Shown: positions 8,016 through 15,543, counted from the first letter of the stretch. The stretch is 64,000 bases of DNA from Streptococcus sciuri (GCF_024814375.1 NZ_JANUXX010000001.1:1-64000); one strand, 5' to 3'. The notes: generated by a model not told the origin, from the sequence alone. Program-made: numbers and translations.

Positions 8016-8087
8016 GACCTCTTAGTTAAATGGATATAACAACTCCCTCCTAAGGAGTAGTTGCTGGTTCGATTCCGGCAGGGGTTA
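8016..8087 (+). tRNA. tRNA-Arg (anticodon CCU)
   Basis: 72-nt cloverleaf without encoded CCA. The acceptor pairs GACCTCT with AGGGGTT. The D-loop contains TTAAATGGAT. The anticodon arm is ACTCC-CTCCTAA-GGAGT with anticodon CCT. The T arm is GCTGG-TTCGATT-CCGGC. It sits directly behind the rplS terminator with no space for a separate promoter, so it is expressed by read-through or processing. This tRNA gene is a known integration site for mobile elements in streptococci; nothing is integrated here. Confidence 0.93.
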
Positions 8088-8199
8088 TTGACTAAAGTGA
8101 TAAAGACAAAATACAAACGAGTTTTTGAGTGCTTTTATAGTGATATTACCGCACTATCTGAAGCTTCCAATAAAATTATAAAAAATAATTATAAAAAGC

Positions 8200-8228
8200 T
8201 TGACAAGTAAAAAAAAACACGGTACAAT
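8200..8228 (+). promoter_or_regulatory. rplJ-rplL promoter
   Basis: -35 TTGACA (8200-8205), a 17-bp A-rich spacer and -10 TACAAT (8223-8228). It is close to consensus, as expected for a ribosomal protein operon. Confidence 0.85.
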
Positions 8229-8235
8229 AAGAAAG

Positions 8236-8397
8236 GTTTTGGATGAAACTGACCTAAGACAGTAGGGGAGCGGTGCTCATAATAGTCCTACCGAGGCACA
8301 AAACGTGATTTGAAAATAACGGTTTTGTACTTTCGTGTCTAGGTGTAGATGCGTTTTTTTTGTATCTATCCCAAAAATAAAAACGGAGGTAAAACTA
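8236..8397 (+). promoter_or_regulatory. L10 ribosomal-protein leader
   Basis: The ~160-nt untranslated leader of rplJ is rich in pairing: GACCTAAGACAGTAGGGG with CCTACCGAGG, a long stem around AAAACGTGATTTGAAAATAACGGTTTT, and a T-rich 3' part (8353-8361). This is the layout of the L10(L12)4-binding leader that autoregulates rplJL in Firmicutes. Identification rests on position and fold, not on a covariance search. Confidence 0.7.
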
Positions 8398-8895
8398 ATG
8401 AGTGAAGCAATTATTGCTAAAAAGGCTGAACAAGTCGAACTTGTTGCTGAAAAGATGAAAGCAGCGACCAGTATCGTCGTTGTAGACTCTCGAGGTCTTA
8501 CAGTTGAGCAAGACACAGTTCTTCGTCGTAATCTTCGCGAAAACGGTGTTGAGTTTAAAGTGATTAAAAACTCTATCTTGACTCGTGCAGCTGAAAAAGC
8601 AGGTCTTGACGAGCTGAAAGACATCTTTGTTGGACCATCTGCAGTAGCGTTTTCGAATGAAGATGTTATTGCACCAGCAAAGGTTCTTAGCGAATTTGCT
8701 GCTAATGCTGAGGCGCTTGAGATTAAAGGTGGAACAATTGAAGGTGCAGTTTCTACTAAAGAAGAGATTGATGCACTTGCTAAATTGCCAAACCGCGAAG
8801 GTATGCTTTCTATGCTCCTTTCAGTGCTTCAAGCTCCTGTTCGAAACGTTGCATATGCTGTCAAAGCAGTTGCAGAAGCAAAAGAAGAAGCTTGA
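8398..8895 (+). CDS. rplJ: Ribosomal protein uL10
   Basis: Stalk-base protein of 165 aa that binds 23S rRNA and carries the L7/L12 dimers. N-terminal domain: [20 protein letters not shown] and [20 protein letters not shown]. The C-terminal helix ends [17 protein letters not shown], the L12-binding part. The frame extends 21 codons upstream into the leader, but GGAGG at 8384 and family length place the start at 8398. It is co-transcribed with rplL 62 nt downstream and translationally repressed through its leader. Confidence 0.97.
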   Translation: MSEAIIAKKAEQVELVAEKMKAATSIVVVDSRGLTVEQDTVLRRNLRENGVEFKVIKNSILTRAAEKAGLDELKDIFVGPSAVAFSNEDVIAPAKVLSEFAANAEALEIKGGTIEGAVSTKEEIDALAKLPNREGMLSMLLSVLQAPVRNVAYAVKAVAEAKEEA

Positions 8896-8957
8896 TGCTT
8901 CAAGTAGCTTGAGCTACGAATCTATTTTATTATTTAACTATTTTGGAGGAAACGACA

Positions 8958-9326
8958 ATGGCATTGAACATTGAAAACATTATTGCTGAAATTAAAGAAG
9001 CTTCAATCCTTGAGCTTAATGATCTTGTAAAAGCTATCGAAGAAGAATTTGGTGTGACTGCGGCTGCTCCTGTAGCAGTTGCAGCCGATGGTGCTGCGGA
9101 TGCAGGTGCTACTAAAGATTCATTTGATGTTGAATTGACTGCTGGTGGTGACAAGAAAGTTGCTGTTATTAAAGTCGTTCGTGAAATCACTGGTGAAGGT
9201 CTTAAAGAAGCTAAAGCACTTGTTGATAACGCACCATCTGTTCTTAAAGAAGGTGTTGTAGCAGCTGAAGCTGAAGAACTTAAAGCTAAACTGGAAGAAG
9301 CTGGAGCTTCAGTTACTCTTAAATAA
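8958..9326 (+). CDS. rplL: Ribosomal protein bL12 (L7/L12)
   Basis: Stalk protein of 122 aa recruiting translation GTPases. It has an N-terminal dimerisation domain ([20 protein letters not shown]), an Ala/Gly-rich hinge (~residues 38-56) and the C-terminal factor-binding domain with [17 protein letters not shown] and [12 protein letters not shown]. The start at 8958 is set by TTTGGAGGA; the frame opens 5 codons earlier. The last 15 bases (9312-9326) equal the attachment core of the ICESa2603 family, but no element is inserted. Confidence 0.97.
   Translation: MALNIENIIAEIKEASILELNDLVKAIEEEFGVTAAAPVAVAADGAADAGATKDSFDVELTAGGDKKVAVIKVVREITGEGLKEAKALVDNAPSVLKEGVVAAEAEELKAKLEEAGASVTLK
9312..9326. 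other. Empty attB-like site at the rplL 3' end
   Basis: GTTACTCTTAAATAA, the last codons of rplL. Its reverse complement, TTATTTAAGAGTAAC, is the 15-bp core that I recall for ICESa2603-family elements, which integrate here without breaking rplL. No second copy flanks the lantibiotic locus that follows, so I see no evidence that the locus itself is an ICE remnant. Confidence 0.6.
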
Positions 9327-9422
9327 AAAGCATATAGCAATTTAAAAGCGGAATCCCGATTTACCAGTCTTTTATAGCTTATAGCGATTTAAGGAAACTG
9401 ATAAATCGATTTGGTTTTCTGC

Positions 9423-9465
9423 CAAAAATCCTGTCAACAAATATTTGACAGGATTTTTGTTTTTA
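9423..9465 (+). terminator. rplJL operon terminator
   Basis: Perfect 15-bp stem CAAAAATCCTGTCAA / TTGACAGGATTTTTG with a 7-nt loop and T-run. Between rplL and this hairpin there are two imperfect direct repeats (ATAGCAATTTA near 9334 and ATAGCGATTTA near 9381) of unknown meaning. Confidence 0.9.
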
Positions 9466-9480
9466 TAGGAAAAGTGTAAG

Positions 9481-9518
9481 AGAAAAAAGAGACTCATTCT
9501 AAAGAGTCTCTTTTTTCT
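9481..9518. terminator. Bidirectional terminator, probably for the minus-strand small peptide gene
   Basis: Perfect 15-bp inverted repeat AGAAAAAAGAGACTC / GAGTCTCTTTTTTCT with an 8-nt loop; T-run on both strands. It lies about 107 nt beyond the stop of the 20-aa minus-strand ORF and is the natural end of that transcript. Confidence 0.85.
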
Positions 9519-9625
9519 AAATTGAAATTAGTTTAGCTCCATTTCTAAATTGTCATTCTTCATTTATCGTTACAGTCGATAAAGAGTGGGAAATCTACTC
9601 CTTTTTGAGGGAATCCCTAGCAATA

Positions 9626-9688
9626 TTATAAAAATGGTAAGAGAAACAATGGTAAAAATAAAGTAAGAGTAACTAATCTTTTCAACAT
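9626..9688 (-). CDS. 20-aa short hydrophobic peptide, candidate pheromone (SHP-like)
   Basis: ATG at 9688, seven nt after a strong AGGAGG (9700-9695); stop TAA at 9628-9626. The product is 20 residues: a basic start MLKRL, then a purely hydrophobic Leu/Phe/Pro/Thr stretch ending LFLLPFL. This is the shape of SHP/ComS pheromone precursors that pair with Rgg-family regulators, but it matches none that I recall. It has its own -10 (TATAAT, 9714-9709) and a terminator at 9518-9481. It is divergent from the lantibiotic gene and shares a palindrome with it. An Rgg/MutR gene lies at the far end of the same locus. Pheromone function is inferred. Confidence 0.6.
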   Translation of the reverse strand: MLKRLVTLTLFLPLFLLPFL

Positions 9689-9708
9689 AGTAAAACCTCC
9701 TTTTTATC

Positions 9709-9738
9709 ATTATAACTAGTAATATTTGGTAAAAAGAT
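9709..9738 (-). promoter_or_regulatory. Promoter of the 20-aa peptide gene
   Basis: -10 TATAAT at 9714-9709 (minus strand). At a 17-bp spacing the -35 would be TCTTTT (9737-9732), far from consensus and adjacent to the palindrome arm, which suggests dependence on an activator. Confidence 0.5.
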
Positions 9739-9788
9739 AATTCGCAAATATGAAAAAAAAAGAAAAAGAAAAATCATATTTGCGAATT
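9739..9788. promoter_or_regulatory. Shared operator: perfect 15-bp inverted repeat between divergent promoters
   Basis: AATTCGCAAATATGA (9739-9753) and TCATATTTGCGAATT (9774-9788), an exact inverted repeat around a 20-nt A/G-only centre. The outer end of each arm is exactly 24 bp from a -10 box: 9714 on the minus strand and 9813 on the plus strand. Such symmetry implies one regulator acting the same way on both transcripts. The natural candidate is the Rgg-type MutR of this locus or a paralogue elsewhere. It has no T-run of a terminator. Confidence 0.7.
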
Positions 9789-9818
9789 GACAAAAAAGAG
9801 TTAAAAAAATGATACACT
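9787..9818 (+). promoter_or_regulatory. mutA promoter, extended -10
   Basis: TGATACACT at 9810-9818 gives an extended -10 (TG-A-TACACT). TTGACA at 9787-9792 is 20 bp away, too far for a normal -35, and its first two bases lie inside the palindrome. The geometry fits an activated promoter. The same TGATACACT occurs before the other peptide locus at 45056-45064. Confidence 0.5.
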
Positions 9819-9880
9819 ATGTTCGTAAATTATTTGATCAAATTTTTTATGCTGTTTATATCATTAGGAGGTGTCTTACC

Positions 9881-10042
9881 ATGGAAAAATTAAATCATAA
9901 TGCAGTAACTTCTTTGAATGAAGTCTCAGATTCTGAATTAGATACTATTTTAGGTGGTAGCCGTTGGTGGCAAGGAGTTTTGCCAACAATTTCACACGAA
10001 TGTCGTATGAATTCATTTCAACATGTTTTTACCTGTTGTTAA
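9881..10042 (+). CDS. mutA: Mutacin II-like lantibiotic precursor
   Basis: Precursor peptide of 53 aa in the lacticin 481/mutacin II group. The leader MEKLNHNAVTSLNEVSDSEL ends in a double-Gly site (DTILGG, residues 21-26). The 27-residue core begins SRWWQGVLPTISHECRMNS and ends QHVFTCC. Compared with mutacin II as I recall it, the core differs at five positions (1, 8, 11, 13, 20), while all Ser/Thr and Cys needed for the rings are kept. AGGAGGTG is 10-12 nt before the ATG; a longer upstream frame lacks support. The modification enzyme and exporter downstream are broken, so the peptide is unlikely to mature in this strain. Confidence 0.92.
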   Translation: MEKLNHNAVTSLNEVSDSELDTILGGSRWWQGVLPTISHECRMNSFQHVFTCC

Positions 10043-10053
10043 GAAGTTAAAAT

Positions 10054-10085
10054 AACAGCGCCCTTTTTTGGGGGTGCTGTTTTAA
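10054..10085 (+). terminator. Partial terminator between mutA and the rest of the operon
   Basis: Stem AACAGCGCCC / GGGTGCTGTT with one G-T pair, followed by TTTT. Attenuators at this place are usual in lantibiotic operons and keep precursor mRNA in excess over the processing genes. Confidence 0.7.
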
Positions 10086-10099
10086 AAGAGGATAAATTT

Positions 10100-10625
10100 A
10101 TGAACAATCCGTTATTTCCTGAATTCTTATCGTACATAAAGAAAAATGATGACACTGTAAAAAAATCGTTATCCCTTTATAGCGAGGACTTTATTGATTT
10201 ATATATTTTCAAATTATTCGCTAAGGCTCTTGTCTACTTAATTAATGAAAAGAGAGAAAAGAAGTCTTTGCTTGGTTTAAACACAGAGGAAAGATATGAT
10301 TATTTTACCAAACACTATGTGCTTACAGGGAAAATATTAGATGAAATCCGAACTAAGTTTCCCAATATTAATCATTCATTTTATAATTATTTCACCTCTT
10401 TAAATATGCTGGGAACTCAAGTAACATCTGATTACGTGAATGATCAATCGGATCTTATTAATCTTGGTTTAGCAAATAAATCAGATAAGATAGTCAATCT
10501 TCAAGTGGTAGGCGATATGCACAATGTAGCAGCGGTCGTTAAAGTTAATCTTACAGGTAGATCCCTGTATTATAAACCACATTTAGATAACTACATCGTT
10601 TTCAATGAAATTCTTCAATTATTAG
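10100..10625 (+). pseudogene. mutM: mutM 5' remnant: class II lanthipeptide synthetase (LanM), truncated by deletion
   Basis: The first ~175 residues match the N-terminal dehydratase region of LanM enzymes (MNNPLFPEFLSYIKKND, LNMLGTQVTSDYVNDQ, GRSLYYKPHLDNYIVFNEIL). Full-length LanM is about 900 residues and would carry the C-terminal zinc cyclase; all of that is missing. After 'EILQL' the sequence changes abruptly into a transmembrane segment of the exporter MutT, and the joined frame stops at 10640-10642. A deletion of roughly 3 kb therefore removed most of mutM and the start of mutT. AGAGGAT precedes the ATG. No dehydration or cyclisation activity is expected. Confidence 0.88.
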
Positions 10626-11909
10626 TGTGTTTTCTTTTGTGATACTTTCGATATATTTATATGCAGTTTCGCAATTACTTACTTTCCTGTCAGTATTACT
10701 ACTAGCCTTTTATGCTATTATTAACTTTTTGATATACAGAAAAATTCTTAATGCTAATTTGAAATATGTTCAGCAAACTATCACTGTTTCTGATAAGATT
10801 CAAGAGGGTTTAGCGCAAATTGATCATATTAAAGCTCAAGGAATAGAAGAGACTTGGGAAAAGAGTGGGTAAATGCTAGCATGAGTAGTCAAGAACTTTA
10901 TAATGATATTTTATCACTTCAGAGTTTAATTAATATGATTAATCAATTATTCACTATTTCTAGTGTTGTCATACTAATTTATTCAGGAATGACTTTAGTA
11001 TCTCTTCATAGAATTAACATGGGAGACTTGGTTCTATTTCAGACAATTTTTGTTTCTCTGCTATCTTCAGTAACACAATTTCAAACGAGTCTCTTAGAGT
11101 TGTCCAACTTAAATGTTTATTCAAAGAAGATTCAAAGTTTATTTATAAAATATAAACGAAAGCCAGATCAGATTATTCCAAATAATCACTACATCCTTAA
11201 AGCAAAGAATGTTTCATTTAGTTATTACGGAAATAAGCAAGTCATTAAAGATTTTAATTTAACTATCCGTCCAGGTGAAAAAATTGTTATTTTGGGCGAA
11301 TCAGGGTCGGGTAAGACCACCTTGCTTAATGTTCTTTTAGGATTGTACAAATACCAAGGAAATATTTATTATGGGGTCGAAGATTTTAGAAAAAAGATAG
11401 GTGTCGTTACTCAAAATATGACTTTAACTAGTGGTCCGCTTATTAACAATTTAATTGGCAACTTGATTATCACACCAGAAATTTTGAATGAGGTGAACGA
11501 TGCAATAAACGCCGTTAATATGATGGAGACTATCGATCAATTACCCAAGAAAATTTTTTCAAATCTTTTCCAAAATGGCAAAAATCTCTCAGGTGGACAA
11601 ATTCAGAGATTGCTAGTTGCTAAATCACTTCTCAATGATAGTAAATTTCTAGTCTGGGATGAACCATTCAGTAATTTAGATAATCTCAATAGGGAAAAAA
11701 TTTACAATAATATCTTAAATTCGATACAATATAACGATAAGACCTTAATTTTATCTAGCCACCATACAGATTGTGTGCAATTTATGGATCGGATTATCTT
11801 CATTAATTCAAATGGTCAAGTAGATATTGGAAGTGATGAAGAATTAAGATACAATAATTTTGAATATAGACAATTTATTGGTATGAATAAAGGAGAAAAA
11901 GATGACTAA
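10626..11909 (+). pseudogene. mutT: mutT 3' remnant: lantibiotic ABC exporter without its peptidase domain, frameshifted
   Basis: Remains of the bifunctional peptidase-exporter. The N-terminal C39 peptidase and first membrane segments are gone. What is left begins FSFVILSIYLYAVSQ and contains the later transmembrane helices and a complete nucleotide-binding domain: Walker A LGESGSGKTT, signature LSGGQIQR and Walker B FLVWDEPFSNLD. A second lesion lies at ~10858: 'gaaaagagtggg' would read EKEWVNAS with one more A, but as written it stops in one frame (10872) and resumes in another. The last 351-codon frame (from 10854) is open and ends 8 nt inside mutF. It cannot cleave the leader. Confidence 0.88.
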
Positions 11910-12807
11910 ACCAATACTTTCAATTAAAAATTTGTCCAAATCATTTGGTGAGCAAAAGGTTTTGGACAATCTTAATATGGAGATTAAGCCAGGTGAAATT
12001 TACGGTTTCTTAGGGGTTAATGGAGCAGGTAAATCGACTACTATGAAGATTATTTTAGGGCTACTTTCTAAAGATAGGGGCGAAATTATTGCTCTGGGTC
12101 ATTCTTTACCTAAGTATCGCAATCAGGTCTTATCAGAGATTGGTGCTTTGATTGAGGAGCCTTCCTTTTACCCTAATCTAACTGGTTTTGAAAACTTGCA
12201 GCTGATTCAAGAATTAGCTCATTTACCAAAAGAAAATATTAAAGTTGCTATGGAAGCTACTGGTATTTACTATGCTAAGGATAAATTAGTACGTAACTAT
12301 TCTTTAGGAATGAAACAACGGCTTGGTATTTCAATGGCTTTGATTAAGTTTCCTAAATTTTTGATTTTAGATGAACCGACAAATGGTTTGGATCCTGATG
12401 GCATTCATCAAATGCGACAATTAATTCGCTCCTTACCGCAAAAGTTTAATATGACGGTCTTAATTTCAAGCCATATTCTTTCAGAAATTGAAAATCTTGC
12501 TGATACTGTTGGGATAATTAAAGATGGGCACCTTATTTATGAAGGTAGTATTAATCGTTTACTTAACCAGGAGAAGAAATATCGATTAAAGGTTAACAAT
12601 CTGGAAAAAGCGATTCAGATTATTCAACATTTTGATAGTAATATTACTGTTACAAAAGATAATGATACCCTTTTACTATCATTACCTGACCATGCGTTTG
12701 TTCCTGACTTAATTACCCAACTAGTCCATAACGAACTCCAAATTTATGAAATTTATGGAGTTAAAAAGACTTTAGAATCAGTCTTTCTAGACCTAACTAA
12801 GGAGTGA
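11902..12807 (+). CDS. mutF: Lantibiotic immunity ABC transporter, ATP-binding protein
   Basis: ATPase of 301 aa of the LanFEG self-protection transporter, which removes lantibiotic from the membrane. Walker A GVNGAGKSTT (~residues 38-47), signature YSLGMKQRLGISMAL and Walker B LILDEPTNGLDPDG are all intact. It contains the Q-loop Glu typical of LanF proteins (GALIEEPSFYP). AAGGAGAAAAAG before the ATG; overlaps the mutT relic by 8 nt and is followed after 6 nt by mutE. Since production genes are broken, its present value is probably resistance to related lantibiotics of neighbours. Confidence 0.9.
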   Translation: MTKPILSIKNLSKSFGEQKVLDNLNMEIKPGEIYGFLGVNGAGKSTTMKIILGLLSKDRGEIIALGHSLPKYRNQVLSEIGALIEEPSFYPNLTGFENLQLIQELAHLPKENIKVAMEATGIYYAKDKLVRNYSLGMKQRLGISMALIKFPKFLILDEPTNGLDPDGIHQMRQLIRSLPQKFNMTVLISSHILSEIENLADTVGIIKDGHLIYEGSINRLLNQEKKYRLKVNNLEKAIQIIQHFDSNITVTKDNDTLLLSLPDHAFVPDLITQLVHNELQIYEIYGVKKTLESVFLDLTKE

Positions 12808-12813
12808 TGAATC

Positions 12814-13554
12814 ATGAAACAACTATGCAGTGAAATTAAAAAGTATAATCGAAATCGCCTTTGGCTACCAATTTTAGGTTTATTTTTATTTTCAATCTAC
12901 TGGTGTTCTGTTAGTAATAATATTCAAATTAACAAAAATTCATCTAATATTTTCCAGACCCTAGTCTTTAACCTATATACTATTAATAATCTAATCATTC
13001 CCTTTAGTGTAGCCTTACTTGCTTCTAGAATGGTAATGATTGATAGAAAAAACCGCATGTTTAGCGTTTTATTTACCAATGGTGGAAATGAGATTGGCTT
13101 ATTTCTAAGTAAATATATCCTTGGGCTCTTAATCCTTTTTATCGGATTTGCTTGCCAACTCATTTTTACAATTTTCTCTAGCAAGTACTATCATACGAGC
13201 GTTAATCATAATGAACTAATCCTATTTGTTGTTGCTATGCTGTTAGGAAGCGGAACAATGTTACTGATACAGCTGTTGTTTTCCTTTGTCATTGAGTCTC
13301 CAATTATACCGATTGTTATTGGACTTGCTGGAAGCTTCTTAAGTATGTTAACTTCAGGGCTATTGTCAAAGCAGATTACTATTTTTATTCCTTGGGAATA
13401 TCTTTCAACTTTAAACCCTTATACTATTAATGATAGTGGGATACACCCTTTAACTAATTATCAACTTTATTTCAGTTTAGTGCTCATTATTCATCTACTA
13501 CTTCTAATTATTTCAATCTGGTTAGTGTTTAAAGAAAGGATTATTCATGAATAG
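12814..13554 (+). CDS. mutE: Lantibiotic immunity ABC transporter permease MutE
   Basis: Membrane subunit of 246 aa with about six hydrophobic helices and few conserved residues, as usual for LanE proteins. It begins MKQLCSEIKKYNRNRLWLP, the positive amphipathic start common in this family. It lies between mutF and mutG and overlaps mutG by 8 nt. Assignment as LanE rather than LanG rests on gene order. No disruption seen. Confidence 0.85.
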   Translation: MKQLCSEIKKYNRNRLWLPILGLFLFSIYWCSVSNNIQINKNSSNIFQTLVFNLYTINNLIIPFSVALLASRMVMIDRKNRMFSVLFTNGGNEIGLFLSKYILGLLILFIGFACQLIFTIFSSKYYHTSVNHNELILFVVAMLLGSGTMLLIQLLFSFVIESPIIPIVIGLAGSFLSMLTSGLLSKQITIFIPWEYLSTLNPYTINDSGIHPLTNYQLYFSLVLIIHLLLLIISIWLVFKERIIHE

Positions 13555-14293
13555 TCGGTTAATTAAATGGGAGCTCAAAAAGCAACAACATACTTATCTC
13601 CCAATTATCTTATGTTGCTTTATTATTGTTGCTATTTTTCTTGGATCTTTTCTATATTTCATGAATCAGCAAGTGTTTAGTAAAGACCAGACACAATGGC
13701 TAGCTTTGTGGGGTGAGATTGGCTTATTTTATGCTCAGTTATTTTTCCCATTATTGATTGCTATTATTGTCAATGCTGTTTGGTATCAGGAGTTGGAACA
13801 AAATAGTTGGCATCTGTCATCGCTACTTCCAATAAAGGGAAGTAGGCTTCTCATTGCTAAAGTTGTTACTGCTTCTTTTTATTCACTGCTGAGTCAAATT
13901 ATATTGATTATCTTATATTACTTAATTGCTTGCTTAGCTCATTTTCCAATATCTCATGTAAATCCCTTTACTTTTATTTGGTGGGGCTTACTAGGGTGGG
14001 GAGGTAGTCTTTCTATTATTGCTCTACAATTCTTCGTGTCTATTAGGTTTAGTCGATTTACATCACTAATTTTTGCATTAATTTTAGGATTGGGTAACTT
14101 TGTAGCTCTGTTAATGGGACCTGGGATTTTTAATCTATATCCTTACTCACAGATTGCTGTTGGAATGAGGGTGCGTGCATATGAAAACATGTCCTTTTCT
14201 GAATTTGTTTTTTTCCTGATTACTAATCTGGTGTGGATGGTAATTGGATTTTTCCTTTCTAGAATTACAATGAAAAGGAAGTATCATTTTTAG
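13547..14293 (+). CDS. mutG: Lantibiotic immunity ABC transporter permease MutG
   Basis: Second membrane subunit, 248 aa and about six helices, starting MNSRLIKWELKKQQHTYLP. Family features include NAVWYQELEQNSWHLSSLLP after the second helix, a pattern common to LanG/LanE permeases. AAAGGA precedes the ATG, which overlaps the end of mutE. With mutF and mutE it forms a complete immunity transporter. No clear terminator follows; the 219 bp to mutR are AT-rich. Confidence 0.87.
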   Translation: MNSRLIKWELKKQQHTYLPIILCCFIIVAIFLGSFLYFMNQQVFSKDQTQWLALWGEIGLFYAQLFFPLLIAIIVNAVWYQELEQNSWHLSSLLPIKGSRLLIAKVVTASFYSLLSQIILIILYYLIACLAHFPISHVNPFTFIWWGLLGWGGSLSIIALQFFVSIRFSRFTSLIFALILGLGNFVALLMGPGIFNLYPYSQIAVGMRVRAYENMSFSEFVFFLITNLVWMVIGFFLSRITMKRKYHF

Positions 14294-14512
14294 TGGATTG
14301 ATAGGGGCCTCTTTTTAAAGTTTTCAGGAGTTCTTTGTATTAAGCTTTTTCTTGCTTATTGTGTCAGGGTATAACATCAGTATTTTCTTACGCTAGTTCA
14401 CATACACTATGTATCAGATATAGAAGAGGGTTTTAGAAGCAACGACAAATCTAGAAAAGTTCTGAGTTTTATGTTATTATCATAGTATAAAAGTAAAGAT
14501 GAGGACTTCTGT

Positions 14513-15377
14513 ATGCTAAAAAAATCGTTAGAGCTAGGGGGAACTTTTCAAGGAGTTAAGGCTTGCACGTGGTCTGAAATTAAAAGACGTAGCGAGAGAA
14601 AATTTATCAGTTTCACAATTATCAAAATTTGAAAATGGACAAACGATGCTAGCTGCTGATAAATTACTTATTGCCATCCAAGGGATTCACATGACTTTTT
14701 CAGAGTTTGGTTATGCATTAACACAATATCAAGAACCTGATTTATTTAAAATTGGGAATCAACTAGTAAACTTTCAAGCAAAAAGGGACGTTGAAGGTTT
14801 GAAGGAGCTTTTGAAGAACTATCAATCTCGAGAGACTTATGAAGTTTATCACCAGTTAAATAAACTAGTGCTTAAATCTGCAATACATTCATTGGAGCCG
14901 AGTTTTGAAATTACGAATGAAGAAAGGGAGTTCCTGACTTCCTATCTCTATGCGATTGAAGAGTGGACTGAGTATGAGCTCTATCTTTTTGGAAATACTT
15001 TATTTATTTTATCTGATGAGGACTTGATTTTTTTGGGCAAGGCTTTTATGGAGCGAGATAAATTATATAAGGAACTTTCAGAACATAAAAAACGGGCTGA
15101 GTTAGTTTTAATAAATTTAATTTTGGTGTTAGTTGAACATCAAGACTTTTACTATGCTTCCTATTTCATTAATAGCCTTGAGAAAATGTTAACTTATCAA
15201 GATATGTTTGCTAGAGTTGTTTTAAACTTTTTAAAGAAAGTTATTCGTTATATAGAAGATGGGGCAGCAGATTTATCTGATGTTGAAGATTATATTCATT
15301 TAATTGAACAGCTGGATAACCCTACTTTAGTGATGTTTTTAAGAACTAACTTAGAACAGATTATTAACGATCAATGA
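14513..15377 (+). pseudogene. mutR: mutR: Rgg/MutR-family regulator with a frameshift in the HTH region
   Basis: Transcription activator of about 288 aa: N-terminal helix-turn-helix followed by helical repeats that in Rgg proteins bind a peptide pheromone. The ATG at 14513 (after GATGAGGAC) reads MLKKSLELGGTFQ, then loses frame. Reading 'TTTCAAGGAGTTAAGG' with one G fewer restores FQELRLARGLKLKDVAREN and SVSQLSKFENGQTM, and the frame is then open to 15377. This points to a one-base insertion near 14553-14555. The remaining long frame starts at 14646, after most of the DNA-binding domain. Unless the base is a sequencing error, the regulator is inactive. Confidence 0.83.
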
Positions 15378-15510
15378 ATTGACATCTTAATGATGAGCCA
15401 GCCCCAGTTTATGATGGTATAGAGATTGTCCATTTAGCAAATTCAATCTATAAAGTCGTCAAGATGAAAAGGAGATTAAAAGAGGTGAGTTGGTCTCTCC
15501 TCTTTTTTCT
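15378..15510 (+). other. Possible gene fragment and terminator between mutR and uvrC
   Basis: One forward frame from about 15388 to 15490 looks coding (NDEPAPVYDGIEIVHLANS, then a basic tail) but has no start or full-length partner. It may be the tail of a deleted gene, and I do not recognise it. A hairpin AGAGGTGAG-TTGG-TCTCTCCTCT followed by T6 (about 15481-15508) acts as a terminator for the mut locus. Confidence 0.4.
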
Positions 15511-15527
15511 GTATTTTGTGTGGAATT

Positions 15528-15543
15528 TGGTATAATAAAAGCA
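15528..15543 (+). promoter_or_regulatory. uvrC promoter: extended -10 abutting the start codon
   Basis: TGG-TATAAT (15528-15536) is an extended -10. The uvrC ATG begins seven bases after its last T, where transcription should start, and there is no Shine-Dalgarno sequence. This predicts a leaderless mRNA. Confidence 0.6.

Noticed and set aside
9329..9395. Direct repeats ATAGCAATTTA / ATAGCGATTTA as att sites or CRISPR-like units
   Set aside because: Only two short imperfect copies with no spacer regularity; no array, no cas genes.
9312..14500. Lantibiotic locus as an integrated mobile element at rplL
   Set aside because: No integrase, no relaxase, and no second copy of the 15-bp core at the other end.
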